Shown here in pieces: positions 22,964-33,715 of a DNA stretch of 64,000 nucleotides. The translations under genes and the position numbers were made by a program. The notes below the pieces were generated by a model. It made no database searches and was not told the origin of the DNA. It worked only from the letters and a program-made list of their open reading frames with translations. Position 1 is the first letter of the stretch. Every line of letters starts with the position of its first letter. The DNA is from Chaetoderma sp. LZ-2023a (taxonomy: Eukaryota > Mollusca > Caudofoveata > Chaetodermatida > Chaetodermatidae): the NCBI GenBank assembly GCA_034401795.1, contig CM067369.1:135782865-135846864 (forward strand). Reading direction: 5' to 3'.

Positions 22964-22998
<35 letters not shown>
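22861..22998. repeat. (CA)n microsatellite
   Basis: About 138 bp of CA with periodic CAACA interruptions and one CG. The overlapping Thr/His and Cys/Val frames are artefacts. Confidence 0.97.
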
Positions 22999-22999
<1 letters not shown>

Positions 23000-23147
23000 A
23001 TAATGATTTAGGTGGCATGTCAATCAACAGTATTTCGGTCCAACACTTTTGTATATGGCTCATATACTTATTACACATTTACCCCTGAAATCTCACTATT
23101 TCAATTATAGCGCAATCAGACATGAAACTAACTACTTGTGTCTTTAA

Positions 23148-23425
23148 TCCTTTCAAGCTCATATCAGCCAAAAACAGGTTCTGCAGTGGTTTGAGAAATG
23201 TCCATTTGCAGACCAGGAGAACACTATTTTTGAAAATTTGCCACTGGAATGACTGGCTCGATAACCGAGCCAGTCATTCCAGTGGTAAATGTTTAAAAAA
23301 ATAGTCTTCTCTTCGTCTGCAAATGGACATTTTCTATGAGAAAATCGAAATTTCCTTTGAATAAATTCGAGGGTTATAGAATTAAAAGGCAGTGGATCAA
23401 ACAATATGTCGCGATATTGAAAGGG
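23148..23425. mobile_element. TTAA-flanked palindromic element
   Basis: TTAA at 23144-23147 and 23426-23429. Left end TCCTTTCAAGCTCATATCAGC; right end GATATTGAAAGGG. Central inverted arms from AATGTCCATTTGCAGACCAGG through GACTGGCTCGATAACCGAGCC to CGTCTGCAAATGGACATTTT: roughly 70 bp per arm. Confidence 0.8.
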
Positions 23426-23429
23426 TTAA

Positions 23430-24125
23430 ACAGCCGGCATGCATTAGGTGAGACTGTGTATTTGAATTAGTATACTTTGCTGCGCTCGTCAAAGAGTAAA
23501 CTCAAACAAATTTGTGTCTGTTTACCGAGCAAAGAAACAGATAATGGGCTCACTAGCTTGTGGAAATGTGTGCGTATTGATTTGAGGGTTTAGTTGGACA
23601 AGTCACGCGTACACGCACACGCGTGCAGACACTGCTGAGCGCGGTGAGCGTTCGCGCTTAGAATGATCGATAAGGCCGGTGATAAACGAAAGGCGCGCGC
23701 ATCTTCTTTAATCCGCGTCCACATTTCCTCGTTTAAGCAGATGCCGAGTTTTTGAATAGGCTTAGCCAACGCCCGACACGGCAACCCGGATAATAGAATG
23801 TCGTCTAGTTCCCAAGAAACATAATCACACCGGAGAATAACGAGTACGGATAATTTGCATTTTGTTTGAAAACTAAGCGGATTTATTTGCCTGTCAGGCA
23901 AGCTGTTGCAATATTGAAAACGCGGCTTGGTCAAATATTTGTACGAAATCAATGGTAGCGTACACATATGTTAAATTCATTATCAAGAGCAGATCGGACT
24001 CACTACAAACCAAACATCTTTATACTATAAGCTAACGATTGGTGCTACCATGACAGATTTTCATTATAATATGGGATTAACCCTCTGAATCCTGATTTCC
24101 CAGAATCAAATTTTTAAAACAAGCA
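23430..24125. other. repeat-poor unique spacer
   Basis: Relatively GC-rich stretch (23580-23720) with no recognised repeat. A minus-strand frame of 125 codons (23590-23967) has no domain I recognise and is called non-coding for now. Confidence 0.4.
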
Positions 24126-24238
24126 TACTTGTAAGCAGTTGAGTATTTTAAAACTCATTTGACAGGAACCCGTTGTTGCAGGCAGCAACAGCTTCCAGTC
24201 TAATTAGTTTCAAAATACTCAACAGAATATTTGTAAAT
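24126..24238 (+). repeat. PalA hairpin core
   Basis: AGCAGTTGAGTATTTTAAAAC ... TTTCAAAATACTCAACAG with GTTGTTGCAGGCAGCAACAGC at the tip. Both outer arms are absent. Confidence 0.7.
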
Positions 24239-25000
24239 TTTGGTATTTAGACCTTTCTAGTCAAAAAGGTTAATGGAAGGCCAAAAAATAGCATCCAGCA
24301 CAATACTAACTGGCAATGTAAATGTATTATGATGAAGTCTAACTTCGAGGCACATTATGCAGAATGTGTGGACAAAATCACATGTCAACACGCGTGCGTG
24401 GAAACCTTTGTTGTGCCATGTGTTCCTTATAATTATGTTATCCAAAGAAAGCGAATGTCTGTTGATGTCAGTGTTTTGCGCTTTCCTATTGTGAACGCGC
24501 GTGCTAACGAACATTCAACTACGCAGATCAAACACGACACGGTAGTTACAAAATCTAATGGTGAGTATGGTGACGGTAGCGTGAGTGTAAGTTGTTGTTG
24601 CCTCCAACATCGTCCCCACGTGGTAGGTTTGCTTCCCGATGCGTGGAATTTAGGTACTGTGCTTCCTGTGTTAGGCCTACATTTGCAGCGAATATGTACG
24701 GTCTTGTTTCTAGAAATTAAGAAGTACCTAATGTTTGCGCCCATTAACGACTATGTTGCCGCTTCACGTGTAATTATACAAACATAGGCAGAATTACCCA
24801 GTATTGCATGGAACAATAGATGTCTAAATTTCCACCTGCATTAGTATTAAAGATAGACTCTCTTTAAATAGTCTATGGTTGCAAGGTACGAAATAGCTTT
24901 AGCGGTTTCTAGATAGCAAAGTTGATATTTCATCATGAGCATTTTGGAGGTCAAGCTAATTCTTCGAAATTCCGAGTTAAGTAGCTTAGAATCTTAATTT
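24239..25000. other. spacer with an unassigned open frame
   Basis: A 152-codon frame (24329-24787, +) is the longest one here not explained by simple repeats, but its composition is unremarkable, no domain is visible, and an overlapping minus frame is equally open. Not called as a gene. Confidence 0.35.
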
Positions 25001-25300
25001 GATAACTACCTCGTCCGAGCATTACCACCCAGTCCACAACGGCCGCAATCATCACCACCATTCTCCTGTTCATCCTCTTCATCCACCTCCCCTCATCGTC
25101 TTCATTGTCTTCATCATCGTCATCTTCATCACCACTACAACCACCGCCACCGCCACCGCCACAGCCACCGCCACCACACCATCACACCGCCACCGCCACC
25201 GCCACCGCCACCGCCACCGCCACCGCCACCGCCACCGCTATCGTTATTGTTATCGTCTCCATCGTGATCGATATCACCATAATCCGTATCGTCATCATCT
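25001..25300. repeat. (CAY)n / (CACCGC)n tract
   Basis: Imperfect CAT/CAC triplets pass into an array of CACCGC hexamers (25139-25238), then decay into ATCGTC. Open frames of poly-Ser, poly-Pro/Thr-Ala and poly-Gly are by-products. Confidence 0.92.
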
Positions 25301-25830
25301 ACCCGACAGAAACGCTTCATATCCTGAGTTCCTGTCTGCGCTTTAATTTCCAATCACCGACATTATTTCGGCAGCTTTTATGGTGTCTAAAATTCCGAAC
25401 ACAATTTTGTCAAGCTTAATGGGTGTGAAAGATGACATGAGTGGGAAAGCCCTAGGCAAGAATCCCTCGTACATGTCACGATGATGAAGACTTCTCATCG
25501 TCAACGGAATAAGTAGCCAACGGCGACAGCAGCAACAACGCATTTATCATTGAATACAGTAATCATCATGCATATTCACGTCTCTATTACGTACATGCCC
25601 ATTCATCTTGAAAACAGTGCAATCGAAAATATATTGCAGCTAACGAGGAAAACAACTTTAAAGAGTACAATGTGTAGCAGTTTTCCTTGGACAAGGTCAT
25701 GCACACATCTTGCTATTTGCTTCCAAGAGTAGCTGGCTTAATACTAACGTAGGCAATGCCCCTAATTATAAGCTAGCTTCAATTGAAGGCAGATTCTAAC
25801 CTAATTAGGGGATTTATAATCAAATTTCAT
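25301..25830. other. unrecognised spacer
   Basis: No gene or repeat recognised. Confidence 0.5.
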
Positions 25831-25833
25831 TAC

Positions 25834-25886
<53 letters not shown>
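25831..25886. repeat. (ATT)n microsatellite
   Basis: About 18 ATT triplets, followed by imperfect CAC/CAT triplets to about 25965. Confidence 0.95.
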
Positions 25887-25888
<2 letters not shown>

Positions 25889-25974
25889 CCCATCACTACC
25901 ACCGCCGCCGCCATCACCACCAACACCAACATTCATGATCATGATCATCATCAAGATCATCATCATCATTTGTG

Positions 25975-26040
25975 GGCTATGATGCTTGGCGCTTTCGTCG
26001 GTTATGGGTTCGATTCCCTGTCAATGCTAAAATGCCTTAA
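25975..26040 (+). repeat. tRNA-like SINE fragment
   Basis: GGGCTATGATGCTTGGCGC resembles a tRNA D-arm/A-box region, and GGGTTCGATTCCCTGTC holds a GGTTCGATTCC B-box exactly matching the RNA polymerase III consensus. The same 60-nt unit occurs twice at 30160-30340. No full cloverleaf, so not a tRNA gene. Confidence 0.5.
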
Positions 26041-27171
26041 TGCCACAACTACTTGTATAGCTATGGCGTTATATTGATAAATAAATGTTGCTATATTATT
26101 CTCCGAGGCAGCGGATTGAGTAGGCATCAGCTTTCGTTCCACTGTAACAAGAATGGTCGCATATATGCAGATACAACTCCACTGTTATTGTTCTCTCCTA
26201 AAACCACGCAAAATCCTAGTCTATTGACCAGAGTAGGAATACTGGCTGTGAAGTTCAAGCGGTCTTGTTAACACAATTTAATAGAGCGTATAGGCGTATG
26301 GTCCATGCCCAAATCAATAATTAATATTTAAGGATTTGTTTTTAGCCTAAACATAGGGTGTTCATTGTGGTGGAAATTGCGATGCATAGAAATGCCATTT
26401 ATCCGTATATTTTATATACAGATCTACTGAAAAGATAAAATGCATTGTTTATAGATAATATGCGTGTATATGGGGATGAAGACAATCGTTTGTTCAGGAA
26501 GTGCTTTCAGGTGTGTGTTTATTTAACGTTTCTTTTCGTCTCGCTGTAGCGATATTTCCCCTATTCTCTGTAGTCACACACATATTCTTAATACCTTTTA
26601 CCTACACAGCGTTACCCACATAGATGTTCTCGTTTTAGATAGGCATGTAATAAAATCAGGATCGATAGTTCCGGACCCGGACAATACTGAGTCTCGGTAT
26701 CCATTACGGCCGCGCAGAACATCAAACGCGGGATAAAATCGAACAGTGTTGTCTTTAAACGTCCTTCAAAGACAGTTAGCGGAACCCATGAATGCCAGCA
26801 ATATGTTTAATCTAGGAGCGTTCTTTTATGCCTATTCTGAACAAACGCGTGAGTGAATGCGCTTCGATCCAGCATTTGCTACGACCGTCGTTCTACTGCG
26901 AATACTACTGATGCTTCTATGACAGAAAACGCATGTGAGTACGGCTTCGAGTGCATGATAATATCCATGCTATTTCGAGTCTTTCTTTCCCCGGAATTCA
27001 AAACAATCAATAAATTCTGTTTAGGGTTACTCGTCCTTCGGTTCAGTAACTAATCAATAATATTATATTCGATTTGAGACCACGATTTCCGTATTACTCT
27101 CATGTACTGACGAAGATCGCTCAAAGACATACAGTACAACTCTTAAGTAAGTTATCCCATCTTGAGTCAAC
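26041..27171. other. repeat-poor unique spacer
   Basis: About 1.1 kb without recognised repeats or coding signatures. Confidence 0.45.
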
Positions 27172-27550
27172 TTAACCATTTAATGGTAAAACTGGCCAAA
27201 GCAGTCTCTTCAGTGGTGTAGCGTAATGCTCATTTGTAGGCCAAGAGAAGACTATTTTGTTTAAATTTACCACTGGAATGACTGGCTCGGTTATCGAGAC
27301 AGTCATTCCAGTGAAACATTAAAAAAATAATCACCTCTTGGCCTGCAAAAGGATACTGATAATCCACAAATTTGAATTTTCTTGACCATATAATGTTCAA
27401 ACAGCCTTCATTTACAGGACAACTGAGACTTTTTTTGTAAATTCCATTGTAAAACTTTTAACAATTGTCTTCTAATGGCCTGCAAATGGATTGCATTCAA
27501 CGAGCAACACTTTCTTCTTTCTTTTTTACAAATCTTGACCGTTTACGTTA
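27172..27550. repeat. TTAA-family palindromic element, decayed
   Basis: Begins TTAACCATTTAATGG, then TTTGTAGGCCAAGAGAAGAC ... GACTGGCTCGGTTATCGAGAC ... TCTTGGCCTGCAAAAGG. A further TTGTCTTCTAATGGCCTGC lies at about 27465, as in the long form. Right end not resolved. Confidence 0.6.
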
Positions 27551-27574
27551 GTTAGTACGACCCTGAACCCGATT

Positions 27575-27670
27575 TAAGAAATGCACTGTTGAATATGTTG
27601 AACTTAATTTGACTGGAAGCCATTATTCAACAGCACGTTTTACTTTGTTTTGGAAACATGTTAGGTTATC
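27575..27670 (+). repeat. PalB copy with collapsed hairpin
   Basis: CACTGTTGAATATGTTGAACT...GACTGGAAGCC, then TTATTCAACAGCACGTTTTA and TTTGGAAACATGTTAGGTTAT. Most of the right hairpin arm is deleted. Confidence 0.6.
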
Positions 27671-27894
27671 TTTGATTTTTCGATCAATACCAAAGAAATA
27701 AATTTTATCAATATTTTCAAGACAGCCATCGGAATACAGGTAAATAAACAGACACACAAACCAAATTCGATATTCTCTTTCATACCACCTCGTGAGGATG
27801 GCTTGTACGGGCGAGGCACCTGCTGAATTTCACTCTTGCGTACACCATATAGTACACTCGTAGGCCTACTGCTGTATATTTCAAATATAATTGG

Positions 27895-28075
27895 TTTACT
27901 GCTGCATATTTCAAACATAATTGGTTTGGAAGACATTGCTGCCTAAGGCAGCAATGACATCCAATCCAATTATGTTCAAAATAATCACTAAAACATGCCT
28001 TATATCGTGTTCAAAATTGTACTGTACTAACGTATTTCTGTTTCTTTGTTTAAGAAACAATTTAATAGCTCTACT
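27895..28075 (+). mobile_element. PalB MITE, 5' truncated
   Basis: Hairpin AACATAATTGGTTTGGAAGAC, tip GCTGCCTAAGGCAGC, TCCAATCCAATTATGTTCAAA, then ACATGCCTTATATCGTGTTC and a diverged right end TTTGTTTAAGAAAC. Confidence 0.65.
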
Positions 28076-28556
28076 CTATGTTTCGATGAACATTTGAATG
28101 CAGCTGGTATTGGCAGGATATATTAAAAATATGTATACCATAATAGTTGGCAAATTCAAACAAAAACATAATTGAAGCTTTGCCATGAGCATCCCAAATT
28201 TGCTTGGCTTCGAACCCTAAAAAATAAAAGCTCTAAAAAACAAAATCATGGACCATAAAGACGAAAGGGTGTTTAATAATTGTTAGTCAGTTGACGCGGA
28301 GAGACGCCATTTTTTGGGCAAAATTATGGTCTAATATTCTCATTACAATGTTTTAGAAGTGCTAAATCGTCTGAGAGTTAGCGACAGATGAGGGGAACGG
28401 GGGCAATTTCTGTTTGCGGTAGCTACATACTCTCATACCTTGGAGTGACGTAACACAGATATTATTCATACGATCTTCGCTAACGCTAAAGTATTTATTG
28501 TTAAATTGTTTACTCTGTGAAATTCAGCAACACCTTCCTGTAACACAATTCTTGAA
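28076..28556. other. unrecognised spacer
   Basis: No gene or repeat recognised. Confidence 0.5.
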
Positions 28557-28705
28557 CTGGAGGGATGCGGTCTGCCACTCACGTATCTAAAGTCATACTT
28601 ACTTACATCACTAGGTATCTGACGTCACAATCGTAATGACGTGTTATGACTTTATTATGAACATCGAGAAGTCCGTCAAGTGTACGAAGTGGATGCCTTT
28701 GATGG
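28557..28705 (-). repeat. PalA half copy
   Basis: CTGGAGGGATGCGGTCTGCC end, TCTGACGTCACAATCGTAATG and AGTCCGTCAAGTGTACGAAG. Stops before the hairpin. Confidence 0.65.
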
Positions 28706-28739
28706 ATTTAGTTTTTCATGACGATTCTGTTTCCTGGCA

Positions 28740-28830
28740 CATGCCCCCGCACCCCAACCCACCCCAACCCCTCCCCCCCATTCCCAACGCCCACCCACCC
28801 ATTCACCTCACCCCAACCCAACCCACCCTA
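28740..28830. repeat. C-rich tract
   Basis: Imperfect CCCCAACCCAC and CCCACCC words. Not a regular telomere-type array. Confidence 0.8.
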
Positions 28831-30159
28831 ATCTCGTTTATAACAAACAGCAGGCATTACATGCACATACGCTAACATCCCGCTGGGAATTTTCATTATG
28901 GTTAATAACGTTTTTTTATATGATTTGCTGATGAAATGACCTCGGAATTCTGCCTTGTAATCGTTTTACAGATTCCCAGCACCTCGAGGTCATCTTGAGA
29001 TGTCCCACAGGTCTGCTGTGACTGACAGAAGGCGTTTCATTTTTGGGACGGGATACGTTGCCTAGAACATGCTTTACACGACATTCATTTAGCCTAACAT
29101 ACATGAAACTAAATAATAGTGTTATTAACAATTCAGAAGACATAATGTTTAGCATATGTATGGCAGCAACAACTGTCAGTCTAATTGTGTTTTACATAGC
29201 CAACGCGAATTTAACTCTAGCGTGTGGTTAATCTCACTTACGACATTTAGGGTAGCAATTGTTAACTGCTAGCAAAAACTGCAAGTAGACCACGTTTGTG
29301 CAGTCATGTTTCACCTTGGGATTCCGATTCAATCTCTCACCATTTCTCTAGAGATGCCGAGCAGAAATAGGCGAATCATCACCAGAATTGAGGGAGTTAG
29401 TGCGAGACATGTCGCAAACGTGTGTTGTGATTTCTCATAGCGCGTGCACGCATCACATTAGCGGCAAACTAACGGGCGTAAATCGGGCTTTCATTGAACT
29501 AACCAGAAAACTGGATACTGTCATGAAAAAACTCAATTTCGGTCTCTTTTCGCGCGCGAATGTCGTAATTAGCTTCGGCATACAAAGCACGCGCGTTGTT
29601 AATAACAACTTCATAATGACATCACATCTGAAGGCATCATGCACGCGCGAGCTTTGGACAATTTATTTCCACAGGGATCGTGAGACGACGACGCGGATCA
29701 AATTCTGGGGTTAGCAGCGGTGAACGCGGATTTATGCGCCGGTGATTTGTCTTTGTCGGGTTTAGCATCCACGTGCAATTCTCTACATTTCGATAAATTA
29801 TGCTTGTGCATAACTGGCTGCCATCTGGAGCAGCAGCGACCCACAGTGCAATGCGACACTAGCACGTACAAGGATAGTACGAGCAGCAAATGTGTCACAA
29901 GGCAAGGGAACGTTAGCAAGATGGCGCATGCGCTAATGTGTCCTAAACAATGTGACACTCCACTCAGTACACGCAGTCAACAGTTAAAGGAATGATGGCA
30001 CGATATCACCAGTACCAATCTACCTTAGGGCACGGCATTGGCGGTGACATTACCGCGTTAGATAGCGCGGGGTGGGGTGGGGGTAGGGGGTCTGTGCACC
30101 AAGTGAGCGCGATACTACCATGATACAACTAGCTATTGTTATACAAGTAGTCGTGGCAT
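28831..30159. other. repeat-poor unique spacer
   Basis: A PalA hairpin scrap, GGCAGCAACAACTGTCAGTC, lies at about 29162-29181. Frames at 29388-29714 and 29720-29995 (+) are open, but no family is recognised and no splice or signal features support them. G-rich at 30065-30090. Confidence 0.4.
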
Positions 30160-30340
30160 TACGGTATATTGGCATTGACAGGGAATCGAACCAACAACCG
30201 GCGAGAGCGCCAAGCACCATAGCCCACACCCGCTTCTACCACACCAACGGTCGCGTTGGTGTGGTGGATGCGTTTGTGGGATATGATGCTTGGGGCTTTC
30301 GCCGGTTGTGGTTTCGATACCCTGTCAATACTAGCTATTG
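30160..30340. repeat. head-to-head tRNA-like SINE pair
   Basis: Left arm (minus, about 30167-30246) and right arm (plus, about 30250-30335) are the same unit inverted. Each ends in a B-box, GGTTCGATTCC on the minus copy and GGTTTCGATACC on the plus copy, next to CCTGTCAATNC. The joint is ACCAACGGTCGCGTTGGTGT. The whole stretch could fold into a stem of about 80 bp. Confidence 0.55.
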
Positions 30341-30517
30341 TGTGGCGCACGAGAATGCAACACCAGCTCTCGTGTGCTACAAGACAAAGCAACATTAGCC
30401 ACATAGAACAGACGAGACATAAGAAGACACGTGTCTACGTGTATCCATAGACAGTGGGTGTGACTGCGATGTCAGTGGACCAAACGTGTATGAACCGTAA
30501 CAGAGACCGCGCACTGC

Positions 30518-30570
30518 CACTTGCAACAGCTTCCAAACAAATTAGTTTCAAACTATTCTACGGCATTATG
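30518..30570 (+). repeat. PalA hairpin scrap
   Basis: GCAACAGCTTCCAAACAAATT then AGTTTCAAACTATTC: one arm only. Confidence 0.45.
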
Positions 30571-30628
30571 ATACGTGCCCCCTTCGGCTCCATTTATATG
30601 GTCGATATCGAAGGGACACGTATTACAA

Positions 30629-30731
30629 GGGAGAGTGAGAGAGAGGGGTTAGGGAGGCAGGGAGTGATGAAGGGATGGAGTGAGGGAGGGCGGGAGGGCG
30701 GGAGGGAGGGGGAGGGAGGGAGGGAGAGAGA
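30629..30731. repeat. (GGGA)n purine tract
   Basis: Strand-asymmetric GGGA/GAGA repeat. Overlapping Gly/Arg/Glu and Ser/Leu/Pro frames are artefacts. Confidence 0.93.
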
Positions 30732-30739
30732 AAGTATTT

Positions 30740-31355
30740 GGCCTTCCATAAGGCAGCTCTGTAATCCGTATACCAATTGGTTGTATTTTCATATTATCGA
30801 TGTATCCTTGACCTAACATATACATAACAATGAATTCACATGTTTACGCAGTGACACGTTCAAACCGGTGTACTGTGTACGCTGTTCAGCAGGTGCTGTT
30901 ATTGAATGTATGCCCAATGAATATTTATTGACACGTGAATCATATACTATATCTTGTTTTGCCAGCTGCCTGACTACTGTATAAATATCAGAGAGTATTG
31001 ATCTATTACCTGTCAATATATGACGAAACCAGAAATCTTCCATTGGGCGGATGAGATTAGGCTGAGAAATGGTGCACAATTTAGCAAATCAAACCTCAGG
31101 ATAATTTAGATTTTTTTTTTTAATTTGTTATGTAATTTGTTTCATATCGCGCGTTGCCATGTTGCTTCATGGCCTCGGGCTTCACGCAGAATATGTTTTG
31201 CTTCCTTATCGTAATCTGTCGCATGATGTAATGTTGGAAGCCGCGTGTTATCTTGGTCATAATTATAATAGAACTGAAAACCGCTAACGTACCCATTAAC
31301 CCGCGAATTTGTTCAAGAAAATTTCAATTTTCTCATGGAAAATATCCATTGGCGA
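30740..31355. other. unrecognised spacer
   Basis: No gene or repeat recognised. Confidence 0.5.
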
Positions 31356-31359
31356 AGCT

Positions 31360-31706
31360 AAAACCTTATTTTTGGCGTTTTTTATTGACATCTAATTCTC
31401 GTTCGTGATCTCCTTAACCATTTAACACTCATATCAGCCAAAAATGGCTTCTGTAGTGGCCTTGAGAAATGTACATTTGCAGACCAAGAGAAGACTTTTT
31501 TGAAAATTTACGACTGAAATGACTGGCTCGATTATCGAGCCGGTTATTCCGGTGGTAAATTTTCAAAAATAGACTTCTCATGGTCTGCAAATGTACATTT
31601 CTCAAGGCCACTACAGAAGCCATTTTTGGTTGATATGAGTGTTAAATGGTTAAGGAGATCACGAACGAGAATTAGATGTCAATAAAAAATGCCAAAAATA
31701 AGTTTT
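31360..31706. repeat. near-perfect long palindrome
   Basis: Arms of about 170 bp: AAAACCTTATTTTTGGCGTT at the left pairs with TGCCAAAAATAAGTTTT at the right. Outside the inner element, ATCTAATTCTCGTTCGTGATC is exactly mirrored. The midpoint coincides with that of the TTAA element at 31418-31649. Confidence 0.85.
31418..31649. mobile_element. TTAA-flanked palindromic element at palindrome centre
   Basis: TTAA at 31414-31417 and 31650-31653. Ends CCATTTAACACTCATATCAG and its complement. Arms carry GGCTTCTGTAGTGGCCTTGAG; centre GGCTCGATTATCGAGCC. At 232 bp it matches the 231-bp copy at 59186-59416. Confidence 0.82.
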
Positions 31707-31879
31707 CAACACATTTTATGAACTAATAAGAACTTGACAAATTTCACAAACTTTACCATTGTTAACATTTAGATAAAATTCATGAATTTCGACACCCTAT
31801 AAAATACACGGAATGGCATATCATCGCGTAAATCATCAACCACTTGTATTCGGATTACGCCACCTGTGCTTTCAGAATA

Positions 31880-32060
31880 GACTTCTTCTCACTAGAGACT
31901 TAATCAGGAATAACGCCATACTGAACTGAAGTATGGCGGTATTCCTGATTAAGGCCGTGTTCTCACTAGAGACTTAATCAGGAATAACGCCATACTGAAG
32001 TATGGCGTTATTCCTGATTAAGTCTCTAGTGAGAACACGGCCTAAGTCTCCAGTGAGAAC
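31880..32060. repeat. double palindrome with 43-bp perfect arms
   Basis: 31953-32042 is a hairpin with perfect 43-bp arms (GGCCGTGTTCTCACTAGAGA ...) and a TGAA loop. Just upstream, 31888-31952 is a second, imperfect hairpin of the same sequence (TAATCAGGAATAACGCCATAC ... GTATGGCGGTATTCCTGATTA). A third partial GTGAGAACACGGCCTAA follows to 32068. Confidence 0.88.
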
Positions 32061-32384
32061 ACGGCCTAAAACTGGCGTCTAATAACAGTTACTACGCTGA
32101 GCAGCATTTCCGATTCAAGTTCTAGTTTATCAAACGCTAGTATTTATCTTGCATCTCATTAATATGACGGTGTATGAATGGACTGTCGTAAGCTATCAAC
32201 AATCAACAGCAATTTATTATTCACGCGATGGTGTAATACCACAGCAATCGTTCACACGGTGACGTCATCCCGTGATTCTCATGGCAATTTGAATACAATG
32301 ACATTCCGTGGTGAAATTTACTATTTAGGAATACGAAAATATGCAAATAATATATTATATTTTATATAAATTATAGTAAAGCAT

Positions 32385-32820
32385 CATTTGACGTGCCTTT
32401 ATACTTTTCTGACGTCATAATCAACTACGTGATGTGCATAATGACGCCATAATCAATTACGTCATGAATGGCGCAGTTAAGTTCGTCACGAACGGTTAAT
32501 TGATGGCGGACTAAGCGTTGTTGCACGAATTGTATGTCTATTATTTAATAAACAGGCTGCTGAATATGTTGAAACTAATTTGGCTGGGCGTTGTTGACAG
32601 CAACGGTAGAAAATAAACAAGCTGTTGAAATTTTAGAATATTTTGAAACTAATTTGACTGAGTGCCGTTGCTGTCAACAACGCCCAGTCATCCTATAAAG
32701 TTTTCTGTAAATTGAAAGTCAAGGAGTTCGGGGATCGATTGATTCTAATACGGGCGAAGTATGGGTGGAGTTTAGCTAAAGATGGGCGGGGCATAGCTAA
32801 AACCGGATTCCTCGATTTTA
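32385..32820 (-). mobile_element. PalA MITE with duplicated hairpin
   Basis: TTCTGACGTCATAATCAACTA arm, TTACGTCATGAATGGCG, ACGAATTGTATGTCTATTATT. Then two tandem hairpin starts, GCTGCTGAATATGTTGAAACT and (after AAAATAAACAA) GCTGTTGAAATTTTAGAATAT. Ends AGATGGGCGGGGCATAGC, AACCGGATTCCTCGATTTT. Confidence 0.75.
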
Positions 32821-32978
32821 CAATAGGCTATGCCGAACCAACGTTGAGTTACAGTACAGCTTATAGATAAGTCAACAGTGCGGTTTATATTTATTTAAAC
32901 ATGTCAATACAACTTATTTCTCAGCTGTACTGTACCGTTGTTAAAAAATACCCGGATGCACCTTTATATACGTTGAAC

Positions 32979-33056
<78 letters not shown>
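32979..33056. repeat. (AT)n microsatellite
   Basis: About 38 uninterrupted AT dinucleotides, able to extrude as a cruciform. Confidence 0.97.
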
Positions 33057-33058
<2 letters not shown>

Positions 33059-33125
33059 CTTAGTCCATGTTGTTTGATTTCAGGATGAATGTTGATTAGT
33101 AATCTACAGTGCGGCTAACAAATTA

Positions 33126-33275
33126 CTTAGACCCGTTTCAAAAGCAAAATAAAACGTACTGTTGAATATTTTGAACATAATTGGATTGGAAGACATTGCT
33201 GCCTTAGGCAGCAATGTCTTCCAATCCAATTATGTTCAAATTATTAAACAGAACATTTCTATGAGCTGTATTGTC
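33126..33275 (+). mobile_element. PalB MITE with well-preserved hairpin
   Basis: The 93-nt hairpin at 33159-33251 has 45-nt arms with two mismatches and tip GCCTTAGGC. Left flank GTTTCAAAAGCAAAATAAAAC; right flank GAACATTTCTATGAGCTG. The far right end is missing. Confidence 0.8.
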
Positions 33276-33407
33276 ACGTGTATTGTTCACTTCGCTTTTG
33301 CATGATAACAATGTTCAATTTTGAGAACAAAGTTGTTGAATGCTGTTGCTGTCTGTTATCAACAAACCTTTCACGAATCGACGACATCCTTCACCCTGAT
33401 TTGATAA

Positions 33408-33715
33408 AATTGAGAGATTCACCACGCCCATTTCTAGGTATTCCCCGCCAATTTCTAGCCAAGCTTCTCCCACTTTTTATGCGCGTTTGAATCGATTTTA
33501 ACATTTTGAGTGCCGAATTCCCAGAATCAGCCGTTGCTATCTAGCATATCACAGTCAAATTAGTTTCCAACCCTTAAACAGAATGTTTATTAAATTATAA
33601 ATTCATAAAAAAACACAATGCAGAGAGTTACTGTCCGATCTGTACCTCTTTCACGTCAGGACTACGTCATTTGATTGTGACGTCTGCTAACAGATGGCGT
33701 GTTTTGCTCCGTTTT
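33408..33715 (+). repeat. diverged PalA-like copy (A')
   Basis: CACGCCCATTTCTAGGTATTC, GCCAATTTCTAGCCAAGCTTC, TGAATCGATTTTAACATTTTG, half a hairpin, and a CTACGTCATTTGATTGTGACG arm. Confidence 0.6.

Noticed and set aside
22751..23078. Thr-His and Cys-Val open frames
   Set aside because: Products of the (CA)n microsatellite.
23590..23967. 125-codon open frame, minus strand
   Set aside because: No family signature; plausible by chance in a GC-richer stretch.
24329..24787. 152-codon open frame, plus strand
   Set aside because: No recognisable domain, an overlapping minus frame is equally open, and no splice or promoter support; kept as unassigned.
25975..26040. tRNA gene
   Set aside because: The B-box is perfect, but acceptor and anticodon stems cannot be formed, and the unit recurs as a dispersed repeat.
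28740..28830. Interstitial telomere-like repeat
   Set aside because: C-rich words are irregular and do not form TTAGGG/CCCTAA units.
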